DNA of 7,156 nt from Syntrophomonadaceae bacterium (lineage in GTDB: Bacteria > Bacillota > Dethiobacteria > DTU022), in contig SKWE01000086.1 of assembly GCA_007129055.1 (NCBI GenBank), positions 1 through 7,156 of the forward strand. Direction: 5' to 3'. A program made the position numbers and the translations under genes. Below, piece after piece: positions 1 to 6,197 of this stretch (its first letter is position 1; each line of letters begins with the position of its first letter). The notes under the pieces were generated by a model that was not told the DNA's origin, made no database searches, and saw only the letters and a list, made by a program, of their open reading frames with translations.

Positions 1-344
1 AAATAGAATCGATGAGCGCCCAGCTGACTTATCTTACAGATCAGGTTTCTTTCTCTACAATTTACCTTTCCCTGCGGGAAGAAACCATTCCTACCGGCAC
101 AATTTCACCAAACCCCTTTCATAATCTGGGGCAAAGAATTGTGCAGGCCTTTACAGGCAGTATAAATGTTGTTTTGAGCGCAGTTTCCTTTATTGTTTTG
201 GCTTTCGTAGCCCTGATCCCGGTTCTGATCCTGGTGGGGATCTTTGTGGCGCTGATCTGGCTTTTGGTAAGAAAACTGAAAAACAGGAAAAAGGACAGAA
301 CTGAAGGGGAAACTGCGGCAGAGAGCGTTGAAAAAGCTGAATAA
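1..344 (+). CDS. DUF4349-type membrane protein, C-terminal part (5' truncated by window)
   Basis: The reading frame is open to the left edge (Ile-Glu-Ser before the first Met at position 12), so the ATG at 12 is probably internal and the gene begins outside the window. The visible 113 residues begin with a segment of the type QLTYLTDQVSFSTIYLSL, resembling the end of the DUF4349 domain, where a coiled coil leads into a short beta-rich stretch. One long hydrophobic membrane segment follows (about residues 52-86 counted from the Met at 12). The protein ends in a Lys/Arg-rich then Glu-rich tail, so the C-terminus is probably cytoplasmic by the positive-inside rule. Proteins of this family are often lipoproteins or signal-peptide-bearing envelope proteins of unknown function; the N-terminus that would show this is missing. 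No specific function can be assigned. A hairpin follows six bases after the stop codon. Confidence 0.72.
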   Translation, partial: IESMSAQLTYLTDQVSFSTIYLSLREETIPTGTISPNPFHNLGQRIVQAFTGSINVVLSAVSFIVLAFVALIPVLILVGIFVALIWLLVRKLKNRKKDRTEGETAAESVEKAE

Positions 345-349
345 ATCAT

Positions 350-390
350 AATTCCGGGCAGGGGAACAATCCTCTTGCCCGGAATTTAAT
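350..390 (+). terminator. Hairpin terminator after the DUF4349 gene
   Basis: An 11-bp perfect stem pairs 350-360 (AATTCCGGGCA) with 376-386 (TGCCCGGAATT). Further G-C/G-U pairs are possible inside, leaving a loop of about 7 nt. The tail is only TTTAAT, so the U-tract is weak; the very stable stem and its place right behind the stop codon still favour termination. The stem is nearly symmetrical and is preceded by A-rich sequence, but nothing to the right runs leftward into it. Confidence 0.65.
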
Positions 391-456
391 CCCGGTTAAC
401 CTTCTATTTATCTCTATGTTTTCAATACTAAATAATCTATGCAGGTCGCGTAAGGG

Positions 457-485
457 TTGTTTTAAGTGGCATATTGGTCTATAAT
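457..485 (+). promoter_or_regulatory. Sigma-70/sigma-A type promoter for the AAA/DUF4143 gene
   Basis: The -35 candidate is TTGTTT (457-462), then exactly 17 bases, then a perfect TATAAT -10 box (480-485). The start of transcription would fall near 491-493, about 37 nt before the ATG at 529. It follows the hairpin of the preceding gene, consistent with independent expression of the ATPase gene. Confidence 0.6.
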
Positions 486-488
486 ATC

Positions 489-522
489 TATATATTATGT
501 GTTCATATGCACATAATATATA
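489..522. repeat. 13-bp-arm inverted repeat between promoter and start codon (candidate operator)
   Basis: The arms 489-501 (TATATATTATGTG) and 510-522 (CACATAATATATA) are perfect inverted copies around an 8-nt spacer that itself contains the palindrome CATATG. The repeat starts 3 nt after the -10 box and covers the predicted transcription start, ending 6 nt before the ATG at 529. Its position fits a repressor operator better than an RNA hairpin, because part of the left arm would lie upstream of, or at, the 5' end of the transcript. The bound protein is unknown. Confidence 0.6.
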
Positions 523-528
523 CTTAAA

Positions 529-1851
529 ATGGATGTGGGACTAATGCAGCGCTTACTGATGAGTGATTTAGTTAAGTGGAAAGAAAATCGCTATAGAAAA
601 CCGTTAATTATACAGGGAATTCGCCAATGTGGTAAGACCTATTTACTGCAAGAGTTTGCTGCCCTGAATTACCGGGACCTGGCATACTTTAATTTTGAAG
701 ACACCCCGGCACTCTCTGAGCTTTTTGAACGCAATCTTGAGCCTGAGCGTATTATAACCGAATTAGGATTACTGCAGGGCAGCAGTATCAAACCGGCATC
801 TACACTGATTGTTTTCGATGAAATTCAGTTCTGCCCAAGGGCGTTAACATTCTTAAAATATTTTTATGAAAAAACACCTGATTATCACCTGGCCTGTGCC
901 GGCTCTTTACTTGGAATTCACCTTGCTAAACCATCATCTTTTCCTGTCGGCAAGGTTGATTTTCTAACTCTCAGGCCTATGAACTTCGAAGAGTTTTTAC
1001 TGGCCCAGGGTGAAGAAGATTTAATCAGTTATATAAAAGAGATTGATGGAGATTCACCCCTGCAGAAGATTTTTACTGACAAGTTAAGCTCTATCCTTAA
1101 ATCTTATTTCCTGACAGGAGGCATGCCGGAGGTTGTTGCCAGATGGCTTGAGTATAAAGATATAAGCGTTGTTGAAGCGGCCCAGGATGCCATTATTAAT
1201 GCTTATGAACTTGATTTTGCCAAATATGCACCGGCTAAAGATTATTATCCCAAACTATCATTGATTTTCAAGAGCATACCAGACCAGCTGGCCAGGGAAA
1301 ATGGGAAGTTCATTTATGGCCGGGTTAAACCGGGTGCCAGATCAAGAGACCTGGAAGATGCACTCGAATGGTTAATAGGTGCCGGCATTGCCCACAAAGT
1401 TTGTAAGGTGGAAAAACCGGCCATGCCTCTTTCCGCTTATGCAGATAGAAGCCATTTCAAACTTTACATGGCCGACATTGGTTTGCTTAGAAGAATAGCA
1501 CGCTTACCGACAACTGTAATCTTGGAAAAATCAACGGCATACAGTGAATTTAAAGGTGCACTGGTCGAAAATTATGTGCTTAATGAACTGATCGGTATCA
1601 ATGGTGACATCCCTTATTATTGGAGATCGGGCAATCAGGCGGAGGTTGATTTTCTAATCCAGATCGAGGAGCAGATTATACCTTTGGAAGTTAAGGCTTC
1701 CACAAATCTGAGATCTCGCAGCCTGGCAGAGTACAGGAAAAAGTATAATCCGGAAATCGCGGTCAGAACATCTCTTGCAAATTTAAAAGGTGAAGAAGGC
1801 TTGCTAAACCTCCCTCTATATATTTTATTTGCCCTTAAGCGTTTACTTTGA
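529..1851 (+). CDS. AAA_14 / DUF4143 family ATPase with C-terminal nuclease-like motif
   Basis: This 440-aa protein has the usual length and domain order of the AAA_14–DUF4143 family. A P-loop lies at residues 30-37 (GIRQCGKT), a Walker B at 92-98 (TLIVFDE), and a sensor-like AGS at 124-126. The DUF4143 part spans roughly 190-420, with the family motifs YFLTGGMPEV (193-202), KLYMADIGLL (311-320) and KGALVENYV (342-350). Near the C-terminus EVDF (372-375) and LEVKA (386-390) give the D...ExK pattern of PD-(D/E)XK nucleases (D374, E387, K389); activity is not established for most members. Biological role unknown. The ATG at 529 has no Shine-Dalgarno sequence. ATG at 544 (residue 6) has a weak GGGA close before it and matches the usual family N-terminus at least as well. 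The gene has its own promoter, operator-like repeat and a possible terminator. Confidence 0.85.
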   Translation: MDVGLMQRLLMSDLVKWKENRYRKPLIIQGIRQCGKTYLLQEFAALNYRDLAYFNFEDTPALSELFERNLEPERIITELGLLQGSSIKPASTLIVFDEIQFCPRALTFLKYFYEKTPDYHLACAGSLLGIHLAKPSSFPVGKVDFLTLRPMNFEEFLLAQGEEDLISYIKEIDGDSPLQKIFTDKLSSILKSYFLTGGMPEVVARWLEYKDISVVEAAQDAIINAYELDFAKYAPAKDYYPKLSLIFKSIPDQLARENGKFIYGRVKPGARSRDLEDALEWLIGAGIAHKVCKVEKPAMPLSAYADRSHFKLYMADIGLLRRIARLPTTVILEKSTAYSEFKGALVENYVLNELIGINGDIPYYWRSGNQAEVDFLIQIEEQIIPLEVKASTNLRSRSLAEYRKKYNPEIAVRTSLANLKGEEGLLNLPLYILFALKRLL

Positions 1852-1870
1852 GCCAGGGTTAAACCATTAT

Positions 1871-1904
1871 ATAAAGCAGGTGGTTAATGAAACCTGTCCT
1901 TTAT
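1871..1904 (+). terminator. Possible weak terminator after the ATPase gene
   Basis: ATAAAGCAGGT (1871-1881) pairs with ACCTGTCCTTTAT (1892-1904), leaving a 2-nt bulge (1897-1898) and a loop of about 10 nt. The right arm ends in a short CTTTAT rather than a U-tract, so efficiency is uncertain. A competing short stem, AACCA (1862-1866) with TGGTT (1881-1885), is also possible. Confidence 0.35.
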
Positions 1905-1972
1905 TCCAAATAACAATTACCCTCTAGGTGGTTTATCTCCCTGATATACTATTTATCGCTAATTTTCGCTGA

Positions 1973-1987
1973 AAACTAAGCTGTAAA
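1973..1987 (+). repeat. 15-bp direct repeat, copy 1
   Basis: AAACTAAGCTGTAAA is identical to 2761-2775. This copy lies between the ATPase gene and the marR 3' end. Sequence identity stops at both ends of the 15 bases. Together the two copies bracket the marR gene and its promoter. Confidence 0.6.
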
Positions 1988-2001
1988 CCGCGTTCAATGA
2001 T

Positions 2002-2046
2002 CCAGGCTTGATCAAGATCTTTATCAACCAGCCTGGCCTCGGCCAG
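2002..2046 (-). terminator. Overlapping hairpins directly after the marR stop codon
   Basis: Read on the minus strand, CTGGCC (2046-2041) can pair with GGCCAG (2038-2033) immediately after the stop codon. Alternatively CCAGGC (2036-2031) plus TTGAT (2027-2023) can pair with ATCAA (2012-2008) and GCCTGG (2007-2002), with a 3-nt bulge. The two structures share bases 2033-2036 and cannot form together. No T-tract follows, so if this ends marR transcription it is not a canonical intrinsic terminator. Confidence 0.35.
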
Positions 2047-2562
2047 TTAAGATTTAATTATGTCTTCTTCCAGTATATCTTCCTGGTCAAAGAGGTTAAC
2101 CGCTTTTTTGAGCAGTTCGAGGAGCTGTTCCCTTTCTTCTTCCGGGACACGGGAAAGGTAAACGGCGAGGAGCAGGTTTCGTCTTTCTTCAACATCTTTT
2201 AATACCTGCAAGCCCTTGGGGGTGATGGATATCCAAACCTGGCGTCGGTCTTTTTCCTGGCGCTCCCTGGTCACCAACTCCATGCGGTGCAGGCGGTTAA
2301 TTAAGGCAGTAACGGCACTGAGCGTTACGCCAAGCATGTGAGCCAGGAAGGAAGTGTTGCAGGGCGCTTTGCGCAGGGCACGCAGGACAACATACTGGGT
2401 ATCGGTAATTTCATCTACCGTATAGCGGTTATGCAAAACCCGGACCCTGTAAATCAGGCGGCTAAATACTGTATCCAGTTCTTTTATGTATTCTATTAAG
2501 CTTTCGCTGTTTATAGCGGCCATCTCCCCTGCTTTTACTTTATGCGCTAAATATTTTACCAT
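2047..2562 (-). CDS. MarR-family winged-helix transcriptional regulator
   Basis: The 171-aa product has the MarR layout: N-terminal dimerisation helix (about 18-45), winged helix-turn-helix (about 52-120) and C-terminal helices (about 125-170). The recognition helix is near TLSAVTALINRLHRM (80-94), and the wing carries the family's DRR (105-107) followed by ITPKG (113-117). The protein would act as a cytoplasmic DNA-binding dimer; ligand and targets are unknown. The start is uncertain. The ATG at 2562 lies about 14 nt from the predicted transcription start and has no Shine-Dalgarno. The ATG at 2523 (residue 14) has AGGGGAG touching it, too close for normal spacing. The gene stands alone, divergent from lnt across about 294 bp, and palindromes at its promoter suggest self-regulation. 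Confidence 0.85.
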   Translation of the reverse strand: MVKYLAHKVKAGEMAAINSESLIEYIKELDTVFSRLIYRVRVLHNRYTVDEITDTQYVVLRALRKAPCNTSFLAHMLGVTLSAVTALINRLHRMELVTRERQEKDRRQVWISITPKGLQVLKDVEERRNLLLAVYLSRVPEEEREQLLELLKKAVNLFDQEDILEEDIIKS

Positions 2563-2580
2563 GGTAACTATTAACTTAAT
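2556..2580. promoter_or_regulatory. Two palindromes at the marR start: candidate MarR operator
   Basis: TTACCATGGTAA (2556-2567) is a perfect 12-bp palindrome spanning the ATG at 2562. ATTAACTTAAT (2570-2580) is an 11-bp palindrome around a central C and overlaps the predicted marR transcription start. AT-rich palindromes near the start are typical of autoregulatory MarR operators; binding here is inferred. Confidence 0.45.
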
Positions 2581-2582
2581 TA

Positions 2583-2611
2583 TTTATACCATTCCGGCGC
2601 AAACCGGTCAA
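2583..2611 (-). promoter_or_regulatory. Sigma-70/sigma-A type promoter for marR
   Basis: On the minus strand, TTGACC (2611-2606) and TATAAA (2588-2583) are separated by exactly 17 bases. Each hexamer differs from consensus at one position. Transcription would begin near 2576, inside the ATTAACTTAAT palindrome. This gives a very short leader if the ATG at 2562 is used and about 53 nt if the ATG at 2523 is used. Confidence 0.65.
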
Positions 2612-2856
2612 GACTCGCAGGGGCAAAGCAGGCAGGAGTTGCTGGCGAGACAGCTCCGGCAGAAGGTCCACAGCCCTGGCGCGCTCGATTCTTCTCCGCT
2701 AACATAGTTGGGTTTTAAGGTGCGCTCAGCTGTGGTAGAGTAAAGATAGAAAATATTAATAAACTAAGCTGTAAAACATACTGCACGCAGAAGCTGGTAA
2801 AGTAACAGTTTTTGAATAAACCAGGTTCAGGTTAATGGGAGTGAGCTTTTCTGGCA
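2612..2856. other. Intergenic region between marR and lnt
   Basis: The stretch from about 2590 to 2705 is clearly GC-rich compared with the AT-rich flanks; short open frames cross it on both strands, but none shows a recognisable motif or a ribosome binding site. The part from 2706 to 2856 is AT-rich, holds the second 15-bp direct repeat (2761-2775), and should contain the lnt promoter. I could not find a -35/-10 pair with acceptable spacing. GGGAGTGAG at 2837-2845 is the likely lnt ribosome binding site. Confidence 0.4.
2761..2775 (+). repeat. 15-bp direct repeat, copy 2
   Basis: AAACTAAGCTGTAAA is identical to, and in the same orientation as, 1973-1987. It lies in the marR–lnt gap, so the two copies enclose the marR transcription unit (about 790 bp apart). 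Confidence 0.6.
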
Positions 2857-4392
2857 ATGATCAAAGGAAACGATGTACAGAATGGAGTATGTGAAGGCCG
2901 CTTTATAATTCCTGCCCTTTTGTCGGGAGTGCTGCTGATTGCAGCCTTTCCCCCTTTTGAGCAGGGTTATTTGGCCTGGTTTGCCCTTTTGCCTTTTTTT
3001 ATCTCGCTGGTAGACCTTAACCCGAAACGCGCTTTCCTGGCCGGAGTTGTTTTCGGGTTACCGCTGCACTTGTATTTAAACCTCTACCTGGCCAATGTTC
3101 TATTCCCCTACCTGCCGACAACCCTGGCCTTGGCAGCCATGGCCGCCATGGTGATCTATATCAGTTTATTCCACGGCTTTTTTGCCCTGGCTGCGTCCTT
3201 TGCATTTCGCCTTAACAGGGCCTGGTTCAGCGCCCTGGCCCTGCCTTCTACCTGGCTGCTTACCGAATATTTAAGGTCTGTTGGCTTTATGGGTTATAAC
3301 GTGGGCTATATTGGCTACAGCCAGTGGCAGTACCCCTATATTCTTAACATCAGCTCGCTCTATGGCTACTGGGGGCTTGCCTTTTTAATTGTATTATTCC
3401 AGGCGATCATTGCCCTGGCTGTAAAAGAAAAGTTGCGCCCTAAAGAGCTCTACCTGGTTTCTATAGTATTCGTAGCGATCTTTTTTGCCGGCCTCTTTTT
3501 GCCCAACCTGGCCAGTACTGATGGGAAAGATGAAAAGCTTAAAGTTGCCTTAATCCAGGGCAACATCAGCCCGGAGTTGGTGGTTGCTGAGGGGCGCGAA
3601 AACGTTCTTAACAGTTACCTGGATTTGAGTAGGACCGCCCTGCAGGAGAACCCTGGCCTGGACCTGGTAGCCTGGCCTGAGACAGTTGTCGACCTGGATT
3701 TCAACAGGGGCAGGAAACACCCGGTCGAGCTGCAGGAGCTGGCCGCTGAATACGGGGTTAGCTTCCTTTACGGGGCCCGCATTCGGGAGGAAGATAAACT
3801 CTTTAATTCAATTGTTCTGCTTGATAGCGGTGAAGATGAACTAACTGCTTACCACAAGCACCGCCTGGTTCCCTTCGTTGAATTTTTCCCCATGGAAGAG
3901 CTGTTGAACAGGCTGCTGCAGCTTGATCTTCTGCTGGGAAGCTACAGCGCGGGCGAAGAGTTGACTATCTTTGAGCTGGACGGCATTCCACTGGCCGGGG
4001 TAGTCTGCTTTGAATCGTATTTCGGCGATCACACCCGCCTGTTTGTAGAGAAGGGGGCGCGTCATATCTTTGTTTTAACCAACGATGCCTGGTTCGGGGA
4101 ATCGATAGGCCTGGAGCTGCATGCCCAGGCGGCAGCGATCAGGGCTGCCGAAACGGGAGTTGGTGTAACGCAGGTGGCGAACAGCGGGATTACAATTTCC
4201 TTTGATCACCTGGGGCAGGAGCTTTTCCGCAGCGATAAAAGTGTAGTTGATACAATTTTATATGATTTTAACTTAACAAAAAGGGCCACTGCCTATACCC
4301 GTTACGGGGATTATCTTCCGGCAGCAGCCGCTCTTTTTCTCTTCATCTCAGTATTTATATACCGCTTATCATTTAGCCGAAAAATCCCTTAA
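2857..4392 (+). CDS. lnt: Apolipoprotein N-acyltransferase
   Basis: Lnt is a membrane enzyme that N-acylates the diacylglyceryl cysteine of lipoproteins, using a phospholipid as acyl donor. The 511-aa length matches the family. An N-terminal multi-span membrane region (about 16-215) is followed by a nitrilase-like (CN_hydrolase) domain (about 227-470) and a last membrane helix (486-503). The catalytic triad is present: E275 in VAWPE, K334 in YHKHRLVPF and C384 in GVVCFE, matching E. coli E267, K335 and C387. E342 (VPFVEFFP) and the NDAWFGES block (409-416) are also conserved, so the enzyme looks functional. GGGAGTGAG ends about 11 nt before the ATG; the only other in-frame upstream candidate is CTG at 2851. 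The 3' end overlaps the convergent CofE-like gene by 20 bp. Confidence 0.93.
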   Translation: MIKGNDVQNGVCEGRFIIPALLSGVLLIAAFPPFEQGYLAWFALLPFFISLVDLNPKRAFLAGVVFGLPLHLYLNLYLANVLFPYLPTTLALAAMAAMVIYISLFHGFFALAASFAFRLNRAWFSALALPSTWLLTEYLRSVGFMGYNVGYIGYSQWQYPYILNISSLYGYWGLAFLIVLFQAIIALAVKEKLRPKELYLVSIVFVAIFFAGLFLPNLASTDGKDEKLKVALIQGNISPELVVAEGRENVLNSYLDLSRTALQENPGLDLVAWPETVVDLDFNRGRKHPVELQELAAEYGVSFLYGARIREEDKLFNSIVLLDSGEDELTAYHKHRLVPFVEFFPMEELLNRLLQLDLLLGSYSAGEELTIFELDGIPLAGVVCFESYFGDHTRLFVEKGARHIFVLTNDAWFGESIGLELHAQAAAIRAAETGVGVTQVANSGITISFDHLGQELFRSDKSVVDTILYDFNLTKRATAYTRYGDYLPAAAALFLFISVFIYRLSFSRKIP

Positions 4393-5536
4393 CTATCACA
4401 ACGGGGGTTCCGGCATCCGCTGAACCGCTAACCAGGTCGGCCAGGCTGGCAAGCACATCCTCCATGCGCCTGGGGGTGGTCCCCTCCTTGTCTATACAGT
4501 CTTCGGATAAGCCCTTGCGGCTTTCGTCAGCAAGGAAAGCTTCTATCTCTTCAATACTCTTTTTCTCTTCATGGAAACATTGGTCGGCCAGGAATTTATA
4601 CTTGAACCCTTCACGATAGCAATTCAGGCCATCTGTTACGGCAAAAGCTGCCCTGGGATCGGCCAGTTCGTAAATGCCGCTGGAGGGATCAAGGTATGCT
4701 CCGTCCCCGTAAATCATAACCTGGACATCAATGCCCAGCTCATCTTTTAGCTTGTCCCGCAGCTGGTTCACAACCTGCTGCCCTTCCCTGGGCGCCAGCT
4801 TAAGCCTTTCCCCGGAAGACATGTTGCTGCCCAAAAGTCCCCACTCAGAGTAGGACTCGCCCTCACTGCAAATATCATCTAAAGTTATGCAGTTACTGAA
4901 CTCTGCTTTAATCGCTTCCTTTGTTTCAAAACGGGTGTGAATATCGGCGGCGATAACTCCGTCAGGCTTGTAGCTTAAAACCTGCAGGGGATCATTGCAT
5001 AAGATAAGGTTAGCTTTTGCCCCTTCCTCTTCAATGACTTCCCTGTATAAATTGATATAGTCTACACCTGTCACGGGGTGTTTAAAACTGTTGCCGTCCA
5101 GGTCATCAAGACTAATCAGATCTTTGCCCAGCTGTTCTACGAAACCTTCATCGATCACCTGGTTTCCAACTTCGTCGTCCGGAAATGACATTTGCACTAA
5201 TACTTCACCGCGTGGCACAGATCTGGCTATTCCTTTCATGATCATGGAAAAACGGTTTCTGCTGGCAATAGGAAAAACAACTGCAACCCTGCTGTCATCT
5301 TTCAAATTCAGCTTCTCTTTTATTTCCCAGGCAATATCATCTACAGTTACATAGTTGTTCTGGGCCCGGGCAACAATAGATTCGGTTATACAGATAACGT
5401 CACCGCTACCCAGCAAACCGTCACCGTGACATTTTTTGAGTGGATCGGATACTGTTTCAATGATATCCATCCCAGGGACTATAACTCCCATCTTTAGGCC
5501 AAAAGCCATCGGTCCTACATAATCGGGCATTTTCAT
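4373..5536 (-). CDS. CofE-like gamma-glutamyl (F420_ligase family) ligase, substrate unknown
   Basis: This protein resembles the coenzyme F420-0:L-glutamate ligase (CofE/F420_ligase) family, whose founding members use GTP to add gamma-linked glutamate to F420-0. Family-like stretches are GLLGSGDVICITESIVARAQ (46-65, numbered from an ATG at 5554), PIASRNRFSMIMKG (95-108), NLILCNDPLQVL (182-193) and IYGDGAYLDPSSGIYELADP (281-300). At about 387-393 aa it is much longer than the roughly 250-aa archaeal enzyme and belongs to a longer bacterial type often annotated by similarity alone. No other F420 gene is visible, so the substrate may be another cofactor or peptide. The start was set to the ATG at 5536 because GGAGGAG lies 9 nt before it; the ATG at 5554 has no ribosome binding site and includes that motif in its own codons. 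It is the last visible gene of the tat–mobA operon, 19 nt after mobA. Confidence 0.75.
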   Translation of the reverse strand: MKMPDYVGPMAFGLKMGVIVPGMDIIETVSDPLKKCHGDGLLGSGDVICITESIVARAQNNYVTVDDIAWEIKEKLNLKDDSRVAVVFPIASRNRFSMIMKGIARSVPRGEVLVQMSFPDDEVGNQVIDEGFVEQLGKDLISLDDLDGNSFKHPVTGVDYINLYREVIEEEGAKANLILCNDPLQVLSYKPDGVIAADIHTRFETKEAIKAEFSNCITLDDICSEGESYSEWGLLGSNMSSGERLKLAPREGQQVVNQLRDKLKDELGIDVQVMIYGDGAYLDPSSGIYELADPRAAFAVTDGLNCYREGFKYKFLADQCFHEEKKSIEEIEAFLADESRKGLSEDCIDKEGTTPRRMEDVLASLADLVSGSADAGTPVVIVKGFFG

Positions 5537-5545
5537 CGAATTAAT

Positions 5546-5552
5546 CTCCTCC
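5546..5552 (-). promoter_or_regulatory. Ribosome binding site deciding the CofE-like start
   Basis: GGAGGAG on the minus strand is followed by 9 nt (ATTAATTCG) and the ATG at 5536. It lies downstream of the longer ATG at 5554, so translation most likely starts at 5536. Confidence 0.75.
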
Positions 5553-5555
5553 ATT

Positions 5556-6191
5556 TTATCCAGTTTTTATTCTTTCGCTCATTAAATCAAGCGCCTTCTG
5601 GTAATCTTCCCAGGTGTTGATATTTAAAAATAGTTCCTGCTGCTTGTTAAAACGGTTTATCTCTTCCTCACCGATATACTTGACATGAAGATGCCGGTAA
5701 AAGTCAATCACCTTGTTCTTTCCTGCTTTAACCTGTTTTTCTATAATCGCGATGCATGAACGGCTGTAAAAGGCGTGCAGCGGTTGATAATAATCGCCCA
5801 CCCTGGGCACAACTGCGTCATAATCGGGGGCATAAGCAGCCATATGCCTGATAAAATCGAGGTTCAAGAAAGGCATGTCGCAGGCAACAACAAACTGCCA
5901 GGGCCGGTCAGAAAAACTTAAGCCCGCATGAATGCCGCGCAGGGGGCTTTTTTCTTTCTGTTTTAAAATATCACCGGTTATTTTTACCGGCAGTCCCTGG
6001 TAAAGCTCAGGCCTGTCAGTGATAAGCGTTAACTCTTCGAAACAGCCGCTGAGCTGGGCTATAATCATCTCGATCAATGTTTGATCGCCAAACTCAAGCA
6101 GCGCCTTGGGCCTGCCCAGGCGTTTACTATCTCCCCCGGCCAGGATTATCGCTCCACCGCAAAGTTTAGCTTTGTTCTTTGCTTCGTCCAA
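5556..6191 (-). CDS. mobA: Molybdenum cofactor guanylyltransferase
   Basis: MobA transfers GMP from GTP to Mo-molybdopterin, giving the guanine dinucleotide form used by DMSO-reductase-type enzymes such as formate dehydrogenases. The 211-aa product has the family's Rossmann-like nucleotidyltransferase features: LAGGDSKRLGRPK (17-29), SPLRGIHAGL (82-91), the metal-binding CDMP (104-107), VPRVGDYYQPLHAFY (128-142) and NINTWEDY (190-197). A CTP-using relative (MocA-like) or another small nucleotidyltransferase cannot be fully excluded, but length and motifs favour MobA. The start is TTG, supported by GGAGG 6 nt upstream. It lies 16 nt after tatC and 19 nt before the CofE-like gene, so co-transcription is likely. 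Confidence 0.87.
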   Translation of the reverse strand: MDEAKNKAKLCGGAIILAGGDSKRLGRPKALLEFGDQTLIEMIIAQLSGCFEELTLITDRPELYQGLPVKITGDILKQKEKSPLRGIHAGLSFSDRPWQFVVACDMPFLNLDFIRHMAAYAPDYDAVVPRVGDYYQPLHAFYSRSCIAIIEKQVKAGKNKVIDFYRHLHVKYIGEEEINRFNKQQELFLNINTWEDYQKALDLMSERIKTG

Positions 6192-6197
6192 TTTTGG

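Noticed and set aside
119..349. 76-codon open frame on the minus strand over the DUF4349 gene
   Set aside because: It is antisense to a well-supported membrane protein gene; its Ser/Thr/Lys-rich translation reflects the complement of hydrophobic codons.
2008..2202. 64-codon open frame on the plus strand antisense to the marR 3' end
   Set aside because: It mirrors the MarR coding frame and has a Phe-rich, low-information translation; no ribosome binding site.
2486..2707. 73-codon open frame on the plus strand across the marR 5' end
   Set aside because: It lies mostly antisense to marR and its promoter, has no ribosome binding site, and shows no recognisable motif.
2706..2856. Promoter for lnt (TTGGGT at 2708 or TATTAA at 2754)
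   Set aside because: No pair of hexamers has acceptable spacing: TTGGGT to TAGAGT is 22 nt, and the sequence 17 nt upstream of TATTAA is not -35-like.
3841..4065. Minus-strand open frame within lnt
   Set aside because: It is antisense to the catalytic region of Lnt, which is strongly supported by conserved motifs.
5091..5354. Plus-strand open frame within the CofE-like gene
   Set aside because: It is antisense, with a Ser/Thr/Phe-rich translation and no start signals.
4373..5536. Naming the ligase cofE/fbiB and inferring F420 biosynthesis
   Set aside because: The protein is longer than characterised CofE, no partner F420 genes are visible, and family members are often annotated by similarity only.
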